45,154 nucleotides of DNA from an uncultured Eubacterium sp. (GTDB taxonomy: Bacteria; Bacillota; Clostridia; Lachnospirales; Lachnospiraceae): the NCBI GenBank assembly GCA_937915825.1, contig CALGGT010000079.1:1-45154 (forward strand), in the 5' to 3' direction. Shown piece by piece: positions 7,514 through 16,702 of the stretch. Position numbers and translations under genes: made by a program. Position 1 is the stretch's first letter, and every line of letters begins with the position of its first letter. The notes beneath the pieces are model-generated. The model was not told where the DNA came from and ran no database searches. It worked only from the letters and a program-made list of their open reading frames with translations.

Positions 7514-9013
7514 TCAAATCTTTAATACATCACAAACCGTCTGTTCCATCTGATCCTTGTCACATACGGTTTTGTGAAGGATCTCTGCTTCCATTAAGCC
7601 GCGAACCGCCTTTGGCGCAGGTACCTTAGAGATGGATTCCAATTTCTCAACCCATTTGGAAGGACTTTCTTTCCACAAAGAAGCGTTCTCATCCAGGCTT
7701 TCATCCACGCCCATCAATACGTCCTTGCCGAATTTGTAAGGGCTGGCTGTGGATACAACCACGGTCTTCTCCGGGCTCTTGGACGCCTTCTCATAATAAA
7801 CCGACGCCGCCACCGCGGTGTGAGGATCGATGACATAATTCGCTTTCTGATACACGTTACGAATGGTCTCTAACGTCTGATCCTCATCGGCAAATCCCGC
7901 TTCAAAATCCTGAAGCTTGGCTTCCATGTCCGGTGTAATGGTGTATTTCCCCTGACCGGACAATGCGCTCATCAATTCCCCGGTCTTTCTCGGGTCATTT
8001 CCGGAAATATAATAGATCAAGCGCTCCAGGTTGCTGGAGATCAAAATATCCATGGACGGGGACGAGGTTTGATAGAATTCTCGGTTCTTATCGTAGGTTC
8101 CGGATTGGAAGAAATCGAACAACACCTTGTTGCGGTTGGACGCGCAATACAGCTTATCAATGGGAATTCCCATATTCTTGGCATAGAAGCCCGCTAAAAT
8201 ATTCCCAAAGTTTCCGGTGGGAACAACGACGTTGATCTTGTCCCCTTCCTGAATGTCCCCTCTTTTGACCATGGTTACATAAGAATATACATAGTAAACC
8301 ACCTGGGGCACCAAACGGCCGATGTTAATGGAGTTGGCCGAGGAGAACTGGAAGCCGGCTTCTTTTAATTTTGCCTTTAATCGTTCATCGCTGAACATGG
8401 TCTTTACCCCGCTTTGGGCATCGTCAAAATTTCCGCGAATTCCGATCACGTGGGTGTTCTTCCCGGTCTGGGTAACCATTTGCTGTTCCTGAATGGCACT
8501 AACCCCTTCCTTCGGATAGAATACGATGATCTCTGTATTCTCCACATCAGCAAATCCCTCCAAGGCGGCTTTTCCTGTATCACCAGAGGTAGCGGTTAAG
8601 ATCACGATCTTATCTTTCATCTCATTCTTCTTTGCCGCCGTAGTCATTAAATGAGGCAGGATCGACAACGCCATATCCTTAAACGCGATGGTCTTCCCAT
8701 GGAATAATTCCAAATAATACGCCCCATCCTTCTCCACTAAAGGAGCGATCTCTGCGGTGTCGAACTTTTCATCATAAGCCTTCTCGATGCAATTCTTCAA
8801 TTCCTCTTCCGTAAAATCGGACAGAAACAATTTCATGACTTCATAGGCTACGCCCTTATAATCCATCTTTGCCAGATCCTTTACGGAAGCGGTAAGCTTG
8901 GGAATCTCCTCCGGCACATACAAACCGCCATCATCCGCCAATCCCTTCATAATGGCATAGGAAGCGCTAACCGTAACATTCTCGGATCTGGTACTGTGAT
9001 ACATTACACTCAT
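7514..9013 (-). CDS. thrC: Threonine synthase
   Basis: PLP enzyme converting O-phosphohomoserine to threonine. 499 residues, the long (yeast/E. coli-like) form. The cofactor lysine is in HGKTIAFKDMALS (Lys 112), and the phosphate loop is SGDTGKAALEG. The ribosome site AGAGG precedes the ATG at 9,013. It heads a two-gene unit with hisA. Its promoter at 9,116-9,144 is followed by a ~100-nt leader that contains a small hairpin (AATTCCG/CGGAATT, near 9,064-9,083) without a clear T tract. I see no T-box or other known riboswitch in it. Confidence 0.96.
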   Translation of the reverse strand: MSVMYHSTRSENVTVSASYAIMKGLADDGGLYVPEEIPKLTASVKDLAKMDYKGVAYEVMKLFLSDFTEEELKNCIEKAYDEKFDTAEIAPLVEKDGAYYLELFHGKTIAFKDMALSILPHLMTTAAKKNEMKDKIVILTATSGDTGKAALEGFADVENTEIIVFYPKEGVSAIQEQQMVTQTGKNTHVIGIRGNFDDAQSGVKTMFSDERLKAKLKEAGFQFSSANSINIGRLVPQVVYYVYSYVTMVKRGDIQEGDKINVVVPTGNFGNILAGFYAKNMGIPIDKLYCASNRNKVLFDFFQSGTYDKNREFYQTSSPSMDILISSNLERLIYYISGNDPRKTGELMSALSGQGKYTITPDMEAKLQDFEAGFADEDQTLETIRNVYQKANYVIDPHTAVAASVYYEKASKSPEKTVVVSTASPYKFGKDVLMGVDESLDENASLWKESPSKWVEKLESISKVPAPKAVRGLMEAEILHKTVCDKDQMEQTVCDVLKI

Positions 9014-9115
9014 GATTCTAACCTCTTTCTAAATTTCATTTTCCTGATTTCATTCTCCGGTGAATTCCGTTTCCACGGAATTTCATGGTCCATTCATCGT
9101 TTTTACACTTACCAC

Positions 9116-9144
9116 ATTGTAGCATTTTTTTACAGGCAATACAA
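9116..9144 (-). promoter_or_regulatory. thrC-hisA promoter
   Basis: Minus strand TTGTAT (9,139-9,144), 17-bp spacer, TACAAT (9,116-9,121), just past the end of smpB. Confidence 0.65.
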
Positions 9145-9151
9145 CCCTTTT

Positions 9152-9616
9152 TTACCGATACCGCTCCTTCATCGCCCGCTCCATATCCCTCTTCTGGTCT
9201 TTTTTCGCCAGGTCCTGACGCTTGTCATAAAGCTTCTTACCTTTGGCCAACGCAATCTCCACCTTAATGTGCTTCCCTTTCAAATACACCTTCAAGGGCA
9301 CCAACGTATAGCCTTTGGTTGCAATTTTTCCGATCAACTTTCGAATCTCACTTCGATGCATGAGAAGCTTTCTCGGACGCAAAGGATCCCGGTTGAAAAT
9401 ATTTCCCTTCTCATAGGGATTGATGTGCATGCCATAGATCCACACCTCGTCTTTTACAATCCTCACAAAGGCTTCCTTAATGCTGCAATGCCCTAAACGA
9501 CAGGATTTTACCTCCGTGCCCTTCAGCTCAATGCCCGTCTCAAATCGCTCTTCCATGGTATAGTCATGCCAGGCTTTTTTATTATTTGCGATGAGTCTTT
9601 CTTTTTGATTTTCCAT
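9152..9616 (-). CDS. smpB: SsrA-binding protein SmpB
   Basis: 154 residues. It binds tmRNA and takes it into stalled ribosomes for trans-translation. The family signature is clear: NKKAWHDYTMEERFETGIEL at the start of the barrel, KSCRLGHCSIKEAFV, NIFNRDPLRPRKLLMHRSE, and the basic C-terminal tail that mimics mRNA (KKLYDKRQDLAKK). The frame is open 19 codons further but the ATG at 9,616 gives the family N-terminus; it overlaps the 3' end of rnr by 35 nt. RNase R degrades the mRNA that SmpB/tmRNA frees, so the gene pair is functional. Confidence 0.96.
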   Translation of the reverse strand: MENQKERLIANNKKAWHDYTMEERFETGIELKGTEVKSCRLGHCSIKEAFVRIVKDEVWIYGMHINPYEKGNIFNRDPLRPRKLLMHRSEIRKLIGKIATKGYTLVPLKVYLKGKHIKVEIALAKGKKLYDKRQDLAKKDQKRDMERAMKERYR

Positions 9617-11606
9617 CTTTTCTTTCCTTCTTCTTTCGTTTCTTAAGGGGCTTCTTTTCCTCTTCCAGCGCAAAAAGAATGCGCTTGGATCCCTTATCTC
9701 CCATCACCACCGTGATTTCCACCGGATCTCCCAAACAGTACATTTTCCCTGTGAACGTTCCGGTGAAACAATGATATTTGTCACTGTATTCGTAATCGTC
9801 GGATAACAGCGTCTCTATGGGTACCAACCCTTCCACGGTATTCTCTAACTGGACATAAATCCCCCACTTGGTCACGCCGCTGATCATCCCCTGGTATCTC
9901 TCACCTACGTGATCGGACATGTATTCCGCCATTTTTTCCTTCTCCACCAGGCGCTCCGCGTCATCGGCCCTTTTTTCTTTTTCACTGCATTTCGATGCGA
10001 TCTTGGGCAGGATCTTTTTAAAATGGTCCGTTTTCTCTCCAAACAGAGAATGGTTCAGATCCTCTGAGATGATGCGGTGGATCTGCAGATCCGGATACCT
10101 TCGTATGGGGGACGTAAAATGGCTATAATACTTACAGGCCAGCCCGAAATGTCCTCGACATTCCACATCATAGCAGGCTCTGGACATACTTTGCAATACC
10201 AAAGACTGGAAAAACATTTCATCCTTTCTGCCCCGGATCTCTTCTACAAACCGCTGCAGATCTTTTGACGTCACTTTCCCGCCTTTGATCTTAAAGGGAA
10301 TTTTATGATCATGCGCCAATTCCTTTAAGGCCGCCACTTTCTCCGGGTTGGGATTGTCATGGACACGGTACACAAAGGGAGCCCGTTTCTTCGCATACTC
10401 CTCGGCCACCGTCCGGTTGGCGGCTAACATAAATTCCTCAATGATGCCGTGGGCGATGTCTCTCTCTTCCTTCTGAACGCCAATGGGTTTTCCCTTCTCA
10501 TCCAGAAGGATCTTTGCCTCCGGAAAATCAAAGTCAATGGAACCGGACTTCTTCCGATTCTTCTGTAAGAGATCTGCCAACTCCCGCATTTGATGAAACA
10601 TCCGGATAAATCCGGGATATTCCTTCTTCTTCTTGCTGTTTTTCTCCGTTAAGATCTCATGCACCACATGATAACTCATGCGATGATCCACCCGGATCAC
10701 GGACTTTCGGATTTCATATCGTTTTCGATGGCCCTTTCGGTCAAAGAACATGATACAACTTAATGCCAGACGGTCCTCTCCCTGATTTAAAGAACATAGA
10801 CCATTGGACAATTTCACCGGCAGCATGGGGATCACCCGATCCGCCAGATACACGCTGGTGCCCCGTTTTCTAGCTTCCTTATCCAACGGGCTTCCTTCTC
10901 TTACATAGTGACTGACATCGGCAATGTGAACCCCTAACTCATAACCGTTTCCGGTTTTTTCCAGGGTAATGGCATCGTCTAAGTCCTTGGCCTCCTCCCC
11001 ATCAATGGTAACGGTCTTAAGCTTTCTTAGGTCCAAACGACCGATGTAATCCGAGGTGGGAATTTCATCGGGAATCCTCTCCGCTTCCTCTAGGACTTCC
11101 TCCGGAAACTCATCGGGAATCCCCAAATCCCGGACCACAGACAAAATGTCAACTCCCGGTTCGTCTAATCGACCTAAAACCTCTACAACTTCCCCCACCA
11201 TTCCCAAACCGTTCCGGTCATATTCTTCAATTTTTACATAGACCTTATCGCCGGTTTTGGCTCCTTTCCCCTTTTTGGAGGAAATATAGATTTCTCCGCC
11301 GATCTTCTCGTTGTCACAGCGGACCACGCCATAATTTCCCACCTGCTCGTAAACGCCTACTACCGCTTTTATGGCTCTCTTAAGAACCTTAACCACCGAT
11401 CCTTCCACGCGAGCTCCACGAGATCCGCCTTTTCTTCTTCCTTTTCCGGTTAATAAACGTATCTCAACGGTGTCCCCGTCCATGGCGCTGCCGGTTTTTT
11501 CCGCCGGTATAAAGAAATCCTCTTCTTCCCCTTCCACGTCAGCAAAACCAAAACCTTTTTTTGTGGCACAAAATGTGCCGATCATGGTACGTTTTTTCTT
11601 ACTCAT
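9582..11606 (-). CDS. rnr: Ribonuclease R
   Basis: Processive 3'-5' hydrolytic exoribonuclease that can open structured RNA. 674 residues. N-terminal cold-shock-type OB folds (GTFCATKKGFGFADVE, then a second around 80-130), the RNB catalytic domain from about 190 with the metal-binding acidic cluster DGEEAKDLDDAITL (202-215), and an S1 domain near 575-650. The tail is very Lys/Arg-rich (KKRKKKERKDGKSK), as is common for RNase R. The start has AGGAA upstream. It lies between secG (with a terminator in the gap) and smpB, which it overlaps. Confidence 0.96.
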   Translation of the reverse strand: MSKKKRTMIGTFCATKKGFGFADVEGEEEDFFIPAEKTGSAMDGDTVEIRLLTGKGRRKGGSRGARVEGSVVKVLKRAIKAVVGVYEQVGNYGVVRCDNEKIGGEIYISSKKGKGAKTGDKVYVKIEEYDRNGLGMVGEVVEVLGRLDEPGVDILSVVRDLGIPDEFPEEVLEEAERIPDEIPTSDYIGRLDLRKLKTVTIDGEEAKDLDDAITLEKTGNGYELGVHIADVSHYVREGSPLDKEARKRGTSVYLADRVIPMLPVKLSNGLCSLNQGEDRLALSCIMFFDRKGHRKRYEIRKSVIRVDHRMSYHVVHEILTEKNSKKKKEYPGFIRMFHQMRELADLLQKNRKKSGSIDFDFPEAKILLDEKGKPIGVQKEERDIAHGIIEEFMLAANRTVAEEYAKKRAPFVYRVHDNPNPEKVAALKELAHDHKIPFKIKGGKVTSKDLQRFVEEIRGRKDEMFFQSLVLQSMSRACYDVECRGHFGLACKYYSHFTSPIRRYPDLQIHRIISEDLNHSLFGEKTDHFKKILPKIASKCSEKEKRADDAERLVEKEKMAEYMSDHVGERYQGMISGVTKWGIYVQLENTVEGLVPIETLLSDDYEYSDKYHCFTGTFTGKMYCLGDPVEITVVMGDKGSKRILFALEEEKKPLKKRKKKERKDGKSKRKTHRK

Positions 11607-11629
11607 CTTATTCCTTTCTGATCTGTAAG

Positions 11630-11667
11630 TTTTTAAAAACCCCTCTGAAGTAAATCAGAGGGGTTTT
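11630..11667 (-). terminator. Terminator after secG
   Basis: A perfect 13-bp stem (AAAACCCCTCTGA at 11,636-11,648 with TCAGAGGGGTTTT at 11,655-11,667) with a 6-nt loop, running into T residues on the minus strand. It may allow partial read-through into rnr, for which I see no strong separate promoter. Confidence 0.9.
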
Positions 11668-11690
11668 AACTATTTTTCAATAGAGGAGAG

Positions 11691-11930
11691 CTACATGTTA
11701 ATACAAAGAACAACCGATAAAATAATAAACAATCCACCCAGCACAGCTGTGATCTTAATTAAATTACCTTCGGCAGAGCGTCCTTTGTTCCGGCTCCAAT
11801 AACTGTCAGCGACTCCGCTGATAGCACCCAAACCGGATTCTTTCCCTTCTTGCATCAATACAACCACGATAATGGCGATGCATACAATAATATAAACAAC
11901 CTGTATGGCGGTTCTTAATCCGACTGACAT
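11691..11930 (-). CDS. secG: Preprotein translocase subunit SecG
   Basis: Small auxiliary subunit of the SecYEG channel. 79 residues with two membrane helices (about 8-26 and 58-77). The conserved loop between them carries the family pattern MQEGKESGLGAISG, followed by YWSRNKGRS. AGGAGG precedes the start. It is 16 nt after ftsZ and ends at a strong terminator, so it is probably the last gene of the ftsZ transcript. Confidence 0.92.
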   Translation of the reverse strand: MSVGLRTAIQVVYIIVCIAIIVVVLMQEGKESGLGAISGVADSYWSRNKGRSAEGNLIKITAVLGGLFIILSVVLCINM

Positions 11931-11946
11931 AATTATGTGATCCTCC

Positions 11947-13278
11947 TTAACGATCCTGCTTCAAAAAATCAGGAATATTAATTTTACTCTTAGATGAAGT
12001 ACCCGATTGATTCCGGTTTCTGTCTGTGTTCACATTCACACTGCGGGTCGGAACCACAGATTCCGTAGGATTCGGCTTACTTACATTCTCTTTTTCCGGG
12101 GTGATGGGACGGGTTTTCGCCTCATTGCTTCCTGTCTGGCTTCCCAAAGTCTTAGGAATGTCCATCGTAGGAATGGTTCCCGTATTCCCTGACGGCTTTA
12201 ACGCGTCTGTTTTCTCAGTAGAAGGATTTAGGAACGAAGGCTGAGCCATGGCTCTTTTTCCGGAATTTACAAAATTCTGCGCAGCCTTTCTCCTGTTTGC
12301 GTAGGTATTTCCCTCATCTGCGTTGTTCACATCTACCAAGCCGGTGGCGATAATGGTGATCATCACTTCATCATTACCGGATCCTTCATCACGCACACCA
12401 AAGATAATATTGGCATCGGGGCTTGCCAGCTCCTGAACGTATTGAGCAGCCTCGCTTGCCTCTAAGATGTTCACATCTCCACTGACATTTAATAATACAT
12501 TGGACGCTCCCTCGATGGTTGTCTCCAACAAAGGACTGTTGATGGCTAGTTTTACCGCATCCATGCACTTGTTCTCGCCGTTTCCGACACCGATTCCAAT
12601 GTGGGCGATTCCCTTATCCTCCATGACCGTAACAACATCGGCAAAATCCAAGTTCATCACAGCCGGTACATTGATCAGATCTGTAATCGCCTGTACCCCT
12701 TGCTGTAAAACCTGATCCGCCATACCGAACGCTTCTGTCATGGTGGTTCTCTTATCACTCATGGCCAATAAACGATCGTTGGGCACAACAATGAGCGTAT
12801 CCACATTCTGTCGTAACTTTTCCAATCCGCCAACGGCGTTATCCATACGTTTCTTACCTTCAAAGGTAAAAGGCTTGGTTACAACGCCAACCGTTAAGGC
12901 TCCGGATTCCTTCGCAATCTGTGCTACCACCGGTGCGGCTCCCGTTCCGGTTCCGCCACCCATACCACAGGTTACAAATACCATATCTTTATCTTGAATC
13001 ACCTCACGAAGCTCTTCAGCGCTTTCTTCCGCAGCCTGCTGACCAATCTCCGGTCTGGCTCCTGCGCCTAATCCCTTCGTAGTTTTCTCACCAATCTGCA
13101 TATTCATTTTGGATTTGCATTGCTTCAAATGTTGTTTATCCGTGTTGATACAAGCAAATTCTACACCCTTGATCCCCTCAGCGATCATTCGGTTTACAGC
13201 ATTATTCCCTGCTCCTCCGACGCCGACCACCAGGATCTCAGCTGTCATCTCTTCATCATTTGATCTAACTTCAATCAA
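11947..13278 (-). CDS. ftsZ: Cell division GTPase FtsZ
   Basis: Tubulin-like GTPase that forms the Z-ring. The tubulin signature GGGTGTG is at residues 107-113 and the GxGGAGNNAV nucleotide loop is near 20-28. A Ser/Thr/Asn/Pro-rich linker (about 325-430) ends in the conserved C-terminal peptide IPDFLKQ, which docks FtsA/SepF. I place the start at the TTG at 13,278, giving 443 residues beginning MIEVRSNDEE. A GGAGG lies 7 nt before it, inside the spurious upstream ATG frame (13,299), and family members start in the same way. It has its own promoter (13,349-13,377) although it is the last dcw gene. Confidence 0.97.
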   Translation of the reverse strand: MIEVRSNDEEMTAEILVVGVGGAGNNAVNRMIAEGIKGVEFACINTDKQHLKQCKSKMNMQIGEKTTKGLGAGARPEIGQQAAEESAEELREVIQDKDMVFVTCGMGGGTGTGAAPVVAQIAKESGALTVGVVTKPFTFEGKKRMDNAVGGLEKLRQNVDTLIVVPNDRLLAMSDKRTTMTEAFGMADQVLQQGVQAITDLINVPAVMNLDFADVVTVMEDKGIAHIGIGVGNGENKCMDAVKLAINSPLLETTIEGASNVLLNVSGDVNILEASEAAQYVQELASPDANIIFGVRDEGSGNDEVMITIIATGLVDVNNADEGNTYANRRKAAQNFVNSGKRAMAQPSFLNPSTEKTDALKPSGNTGTIPTMDIPKTLGSQTGSNEAKTRPITPEKENVSKPNPTESVVPTRSVNVNTDRNRNQSGTSSKSKINIPDFLKQDR

Positions 13279-13348
13279 GATAGTTCCTCCTTTATTCATA
13301 AATGAAAAATGGATGTTCGACTACCATTCTGCTATTGCATACAATACT

Positions 13349-13377
13349 ATAATAAAGTTTTTTTGAAAAAATATCAA
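13349..13377 (-). promoter_or_regulatory. ftsZ promoter
   Basis: Minus strand TTGATA (13,372-13,377), 17-bp spacer, TATTAT (13,349-13,354), in the A+T-rich gap between ftsQ and ftsZ. A TTTGAAAAAA/TTTTTTCAAA palindrome upstream could end part of the dcw transcript. Confidence 0.75.
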
Positions 13378-13401
13378 GTAAAATTTACAATTTTTTTCAA
13401 A

Positions 13402-14103
13402 TTATTTATTTTGTTTTAAAATAATATCCCCTTTTACATGGTAATCGGTCATATCAATGGTTCCCGAAAGCCCTTTTTCTTTCGCAGTTTTCAGCACATC
13501 CGCCAGGGCGACGATCTCCTCATCGTAATCTTCTTTCTCCGAAAGATCAATCGTAATATTTTCACACTCCAATGTGACCTGATTGTTTTCATCAAAGGAA
13601 ATCTTATTCCAATCCACCTTATAATATTTTAAAAGGTTGGCCAAACTTAACAGCTGGGTCCGCTGTTTTTCATCTTTCAGGGCCAACATCTGATAAAGCC
13701 CGAACTTGGTGAGATTCTCCGTTTCAAATAGAGGAATGTCCGGCTCCTGCTCCTGCGTAACCAAAAGCACATACCCCTCGTGATCGAAATAGACATACTG
13801 TCCGGAATAGAGGATTCCCGCCACAATGCTTTTTTCGTACAACTTGATATGGGCCGTATGGAGCCCCTTATAGGTAATTTCATATTCATTGGCATAGGGA
13901 ATCTTGGCGCCCCCTCCGATCTTGTGGTAAACATAGGAGGTTAAAATATTATGATCCAGGATGGAGGACATAACCTGCTCCCCAACCTCGTCCGCCGGGT
14001 AGAAAGTATTGCCTTCTACGGTGATTTCTTTGATCTGAAAAAGGAAGAAAAGTCCCACCAAAAGCCCAACGACGCCGAAACTGATCCCGATCACTTTTTT
14101 CAT
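13402..14103 (-). CDS. ftsQ: Cell division protein FtsQ/DivIB
   Basis: Bitopic divisome protein linking FtsL and the septal synthase. 233 residues. A very short cytoplasmic N-terminus (MKK) and one membrane helix (about 5-23) are followed by the POTRA domain (IKEITVEGNTFYPADEV, from ~26), then a beta domain. The cytosolic tail is much shorter than in Bacillus DivIB. The identification rests on topology, the POTRA pattern and position between ftsW and ftsZ; overall sequence conservation in this family is low. 16 nt after ftsW. Confidence 0.85.
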   Translation of the reverse strand: MKKVIGISFGVVGLLVGLFFLFQIKEITVEGNTFYPADEVGEQVMSSILDHNILTSYVYHKIGGGAKIPYANEYEITYKGLHTAHIKLYEKSIVAGILYSGQYVYFDHEGYVLLVTQEQEPDIPLFETENLTKFGLYQMLALKDEKQRTQLLSLANLLKYYKVDWNKISFDENNQVTLECENITIDLSEKEDYDEEIVALADVLKTAKEKGLSGTIDMTDYHVKGDIILKQNK

Positions 14104-14119
14104 GGGTCAACCTCCCCTC

Positions 14120-15301
14120 TTACATTCTGTCTCGATTTCTGGAAATTCCCAATACAATTCCCAACTCCGTCATTAAGAAGATCACACTGCTTCCTCCGTA
14201 ACTGATAAAAGGAAGGGATACACCGGTGTTCGGGATTACATTGGTAACAACCGCCACATTTAAGATCACCTGAATGGCGATGTGGATCATAACGCCGACG
14301 CAGATCATGCTGGCAAACCGATCCCTGCAGGTAACCGCAATGGTATAGATTCTCCATAATAAGATCGCAAACATCAACAATACTGCTACCGCGCCGATCA
14401 CGCCCAATTCCTCGCAGATCACAGAGAAGATCATATCGTTGTAGGGTTCCGGGATCTTACCTAATTTTTGAATGCTCTCACCTAAGCCAACGCCCTTTAA
14501 TCCACCGGTCGCGATGGCATACAGACCTTGCAGGGTTTGGAATCCCTTCGGATGGGTTTCCACGTTCAGCCACGCGTCAATACGAGTGGAATGATACCCG
14601 CCCAGAGCCTTAATTGCAAGAAATCCCAGGGGTGGCAAGGCTACCATCACCAGGAAATACAGAAGTTTTCTCTTCGCCACCACAAAACACATACCGAACA
14701 CGATCACACACATAATGATCGCGGAACTTAAGTTCTCAACCGCCACAAATAGAATGATCACCGCCGGCCAGAACGCAACACGAAAGATTCCCACAACGTT
14801 GGATAGATCCATATCGGAGCTGTAAAAAATATAGGAAGCCACCAGCAGGATGATCGCAATCTTAGAAACCTCGGCCGGTTGGAACTGAATGCCTAAAATC
14901 CGGATCCAGCGCTTGGAATAGTTCACTTCTTCCCCAATAAAAAGCACCGCAATCTGGAAGATCAGTGCCATGGCATAGATCCAGGACACAAACCGCATCG
15001 GTCCGATTTTTTTTAAAAACGACCGATAATTAAATTTACTAAAGCCCGTGGCGATCATACCTACCGCGCCAATCGCCAGATTTCGCAGTTGGTTCCTTAA
15101 AAAGAAAGTGGGATTATCAAATTGCTTCTGACCTACGTAGTAGCTGGCGCTGTAGATCATTAACACGCCAAAAACGGCAAGACAGATCACCGTGATCAAC
15201 AACACATAATCAAAATACGACTCGCCTTTTTTCCCGCTTTTCGCCGATTGAGCGTTATCCGTTGATTTTCTCGCGTAATGGGCATCGTAGGTCACCGCCA
15301 T
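14120..15301 (-). CDS. ftsW: SEDS glycosyltransferase FtsW (SpoVE/RodA family)
   Basis: Polytopic peptidoglycan polymerase acting with a class B PBP at the septum. 393 residues and about ten membrane helices after a polar N-terminus. Diagnostic segments are NPTFFLRNQL, the WIRILGIQFQPAEVSKIA motif near 190-210, a loop GKIPEPYNDMIFSVICEELG and the C-terminal TGVSLPFISYGGSS. A GGAGG ribosome site is present. Located after murD and before ftsQ, which argues for FtsW/SpoVE and against RodA. No murG is found next to it, unlike many dcw clusters. Confidence 0.93.
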   Translation of the reverse strand: MAVTYDAHYARKSTDNAQSAKSGKKGESYFDYVLLITVICLAVFGVLMIYSASYYVGQKQFDNPTFFLRNQLRNLAIGAVGMIATGFSKFNYRSFLKKIGPMRFVSWIYAMALIFQIAVLFIGEEVNYSKRWIRILGIQFQPAEVSKIAIILLVASYIFYSSDMDLSNVVGIFRVAFWPAVIILFVAVENLSSAIIMCVIVFGMCFVVAKRKLLYFLVMVALPPLGFLAIKALGGYHSTRIDAWLNVETHPKGFQTLQGLYAIATGGLKGVGLGESIQKLGKIPEPYNDMIFSVICEELGVIGAVAVLLMFAILLWRIYTIAVTCRDRFASMICVGVMIHIAIQVILNVAVVTNVIPNTGVSLPFISYGGSSVIFLMTELGIVLGISRNRDRM

Positions 15302-15360
15302 AAAATCCCTCCTTTCATAAAATTTTTCAAAGGATGTTCGTAATCTTCCTTATATCTTCC

Positions 15361-16686
15361 TTATATCTTCCTTACATATTCCTTGAACAGATCCCCCCGC
15401 TCTTCGTAGGAGGCGAACATATCCCAGCTGGCACATGCCGGGGACAAAAGGACGGCATCTCCCGGTTCCGTGATCTCTCCGGCCTTTTCCATCGCCTGTG
15501 CCAGGTCATCCACAAATTCATATGCTTGAAACCCGAGTCTGTCACAGGTTTGGGCGATCTGTTCCCTGGTAACTCCCATAAGAAGAAGTTTCTTTACACG
15601 ACCGTTAAAACATTGAACCCATTGGGTAAAATCGCTGTTCTTGTCATACCCTCCACCAATTAAGACCGTAGGGCGATCCATGGATAAAATCCCTTTGATG
15701 GCAGCATCCGGGTTGGTCGCCTTGGAATCGTTGTAATATTCCACACCGTTTTTCTCCGCTACCAATTCCACCCGGTGGGGAACCGGCGAAAACTTTTTCA
15801 CCACTTGAACTGCCAGTTCCGTGGGAACACCCGCCTCTCCAGCCATAAGAAGCGCCGCCATGATATTTTCCGCATTATGAGCACCGGGAAGCTTTGTTTC
15901 CTTCTGGTTCAATACAACGTTTCCATCTTTCTTGCGGATGTTTCGTTCCGCATCCAGATACATATCCGCTTCCGTATTTCCCAAACTGCTGAAATACAGG
16001 GTTTTACACTTCAGATCCTTCCCTCTCTCTTTTAAGATGGGATCCTCGAAATTCAGAATACATGCTTCTTCACTGCCTTGGTTTTTTGCAATGCTAAGCT
16101 TTAAGTCCGTATAGTTTTCCATGGTCTTATGCCGATTCAAATGATCCGGCGTGATATTTAAGATCGCGCTGATCTTCGGACAAAACGTATGGGCGGTTTC
16201 CAATTGAAAACTGCTGATCTCCGCAACCGTAAAAGAATTCTCCGAGGTTTTCTTTACTTCCGCGGTATAGGGGTAGCCGATATTTCCCACCACATAGGTT
16301 TCCGGATTATAAGCTTTCATAATCTCCCCCATGAGGGTCGTGGTGGTGGTTTTCCCATTGGTTCCGGTAATCCCGATCACCTGCCCCTGATCCAATCGGT
16401 ACGCAAGCTCGATCTCCCCCAGAATGGGGATGTCAGCGGCACGAAAGAAGTCCGCCAATTCGATCTCCAACGGAACCCCGGGACTGAACACCGCGTAGTC
16501 TGCCGTCTGAAACAGTTCTTTCGGGTAATCCTTTCCCAAATACAGCTCTGCCTCGGGACGAACCCCGTTATATTCTTCGTTGCCGTCATAAAGGATAACG
16601 TCCGCACCCTCTTCTTTTAACAATTCGTAGGCTGCCAGCCCACTTTTTCCCAGGCCTACAACGATCATCTTCTTATTCTCAAACAT
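15361..16686 (-). CDS. murD: UDP-MurNAc-L-Ala D-Glu ligase (MurD)
   Basis: Cytosolic ATP ligase that adds D-glutamate to UDP-MurNAc-L-alanine. 441 residues from the ATG at 16,686, which has AGAGGAAG before it; a longer open frame of 16 codons overlaps mraY and is rejected. N-terminal UDP-binding Rossmann motif VVGLGKSGLAAYE (about 9-21), P-loop GTNGKTT at 108-114, and the central ligase motifs NITPDHLNRH and YNDSKATNPDA. 16 nt after mraY. Its stop lies in three tandem copies of an 11-bp unit (about 15,343-15,375). Confidence 0.96.
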   Translation of the reverse strand: MFENKKMIVVGLGKSGLAAYELLKEEGADVILYDGNEEYNGVRPEAELYLGKDYPKELFQTADYAVFSPGVPLEIELADFFRAADIPILGEIELAYRLDQGQVIGITGTNGKTTTTTLMGEIMKAYNPETYVVGNIGYPYTAEVKKTSENSFTVAEISSFQLETAHTFCPKISAILNITPDHLNRHKTMENYTDLKLSIAKNQGSEEACILNFEDPILKERGKDLKCKTLYFSSLGNTEADMYLDAERNIRKKDGNVVLNQKETKLPGAHNAENIMAALLMAGEAGVPTELAVQVVKKFSPVPHRVELVAEKNGVEYYNDSKATNPDAAIKGILSMDRPTVLIGGGYDKNSDFTQWVQCFNGRVKKLLLMGVTREQIAQTCDRLGFQAYEFVDDLAQAMEKAGEITEPGDAVLLSPACASWDMFASYEERGDLFKEYVRKI

Positions 16687-16702
16687 AATTCTTCCTCTAT
16701 TT

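Noticed and set aside
9014..9115. T-box or other riboswitch in the thrC leader
   Set aside because: Only one small hairpin is present; no T-box sequence, specifier loop or terminator is seen.
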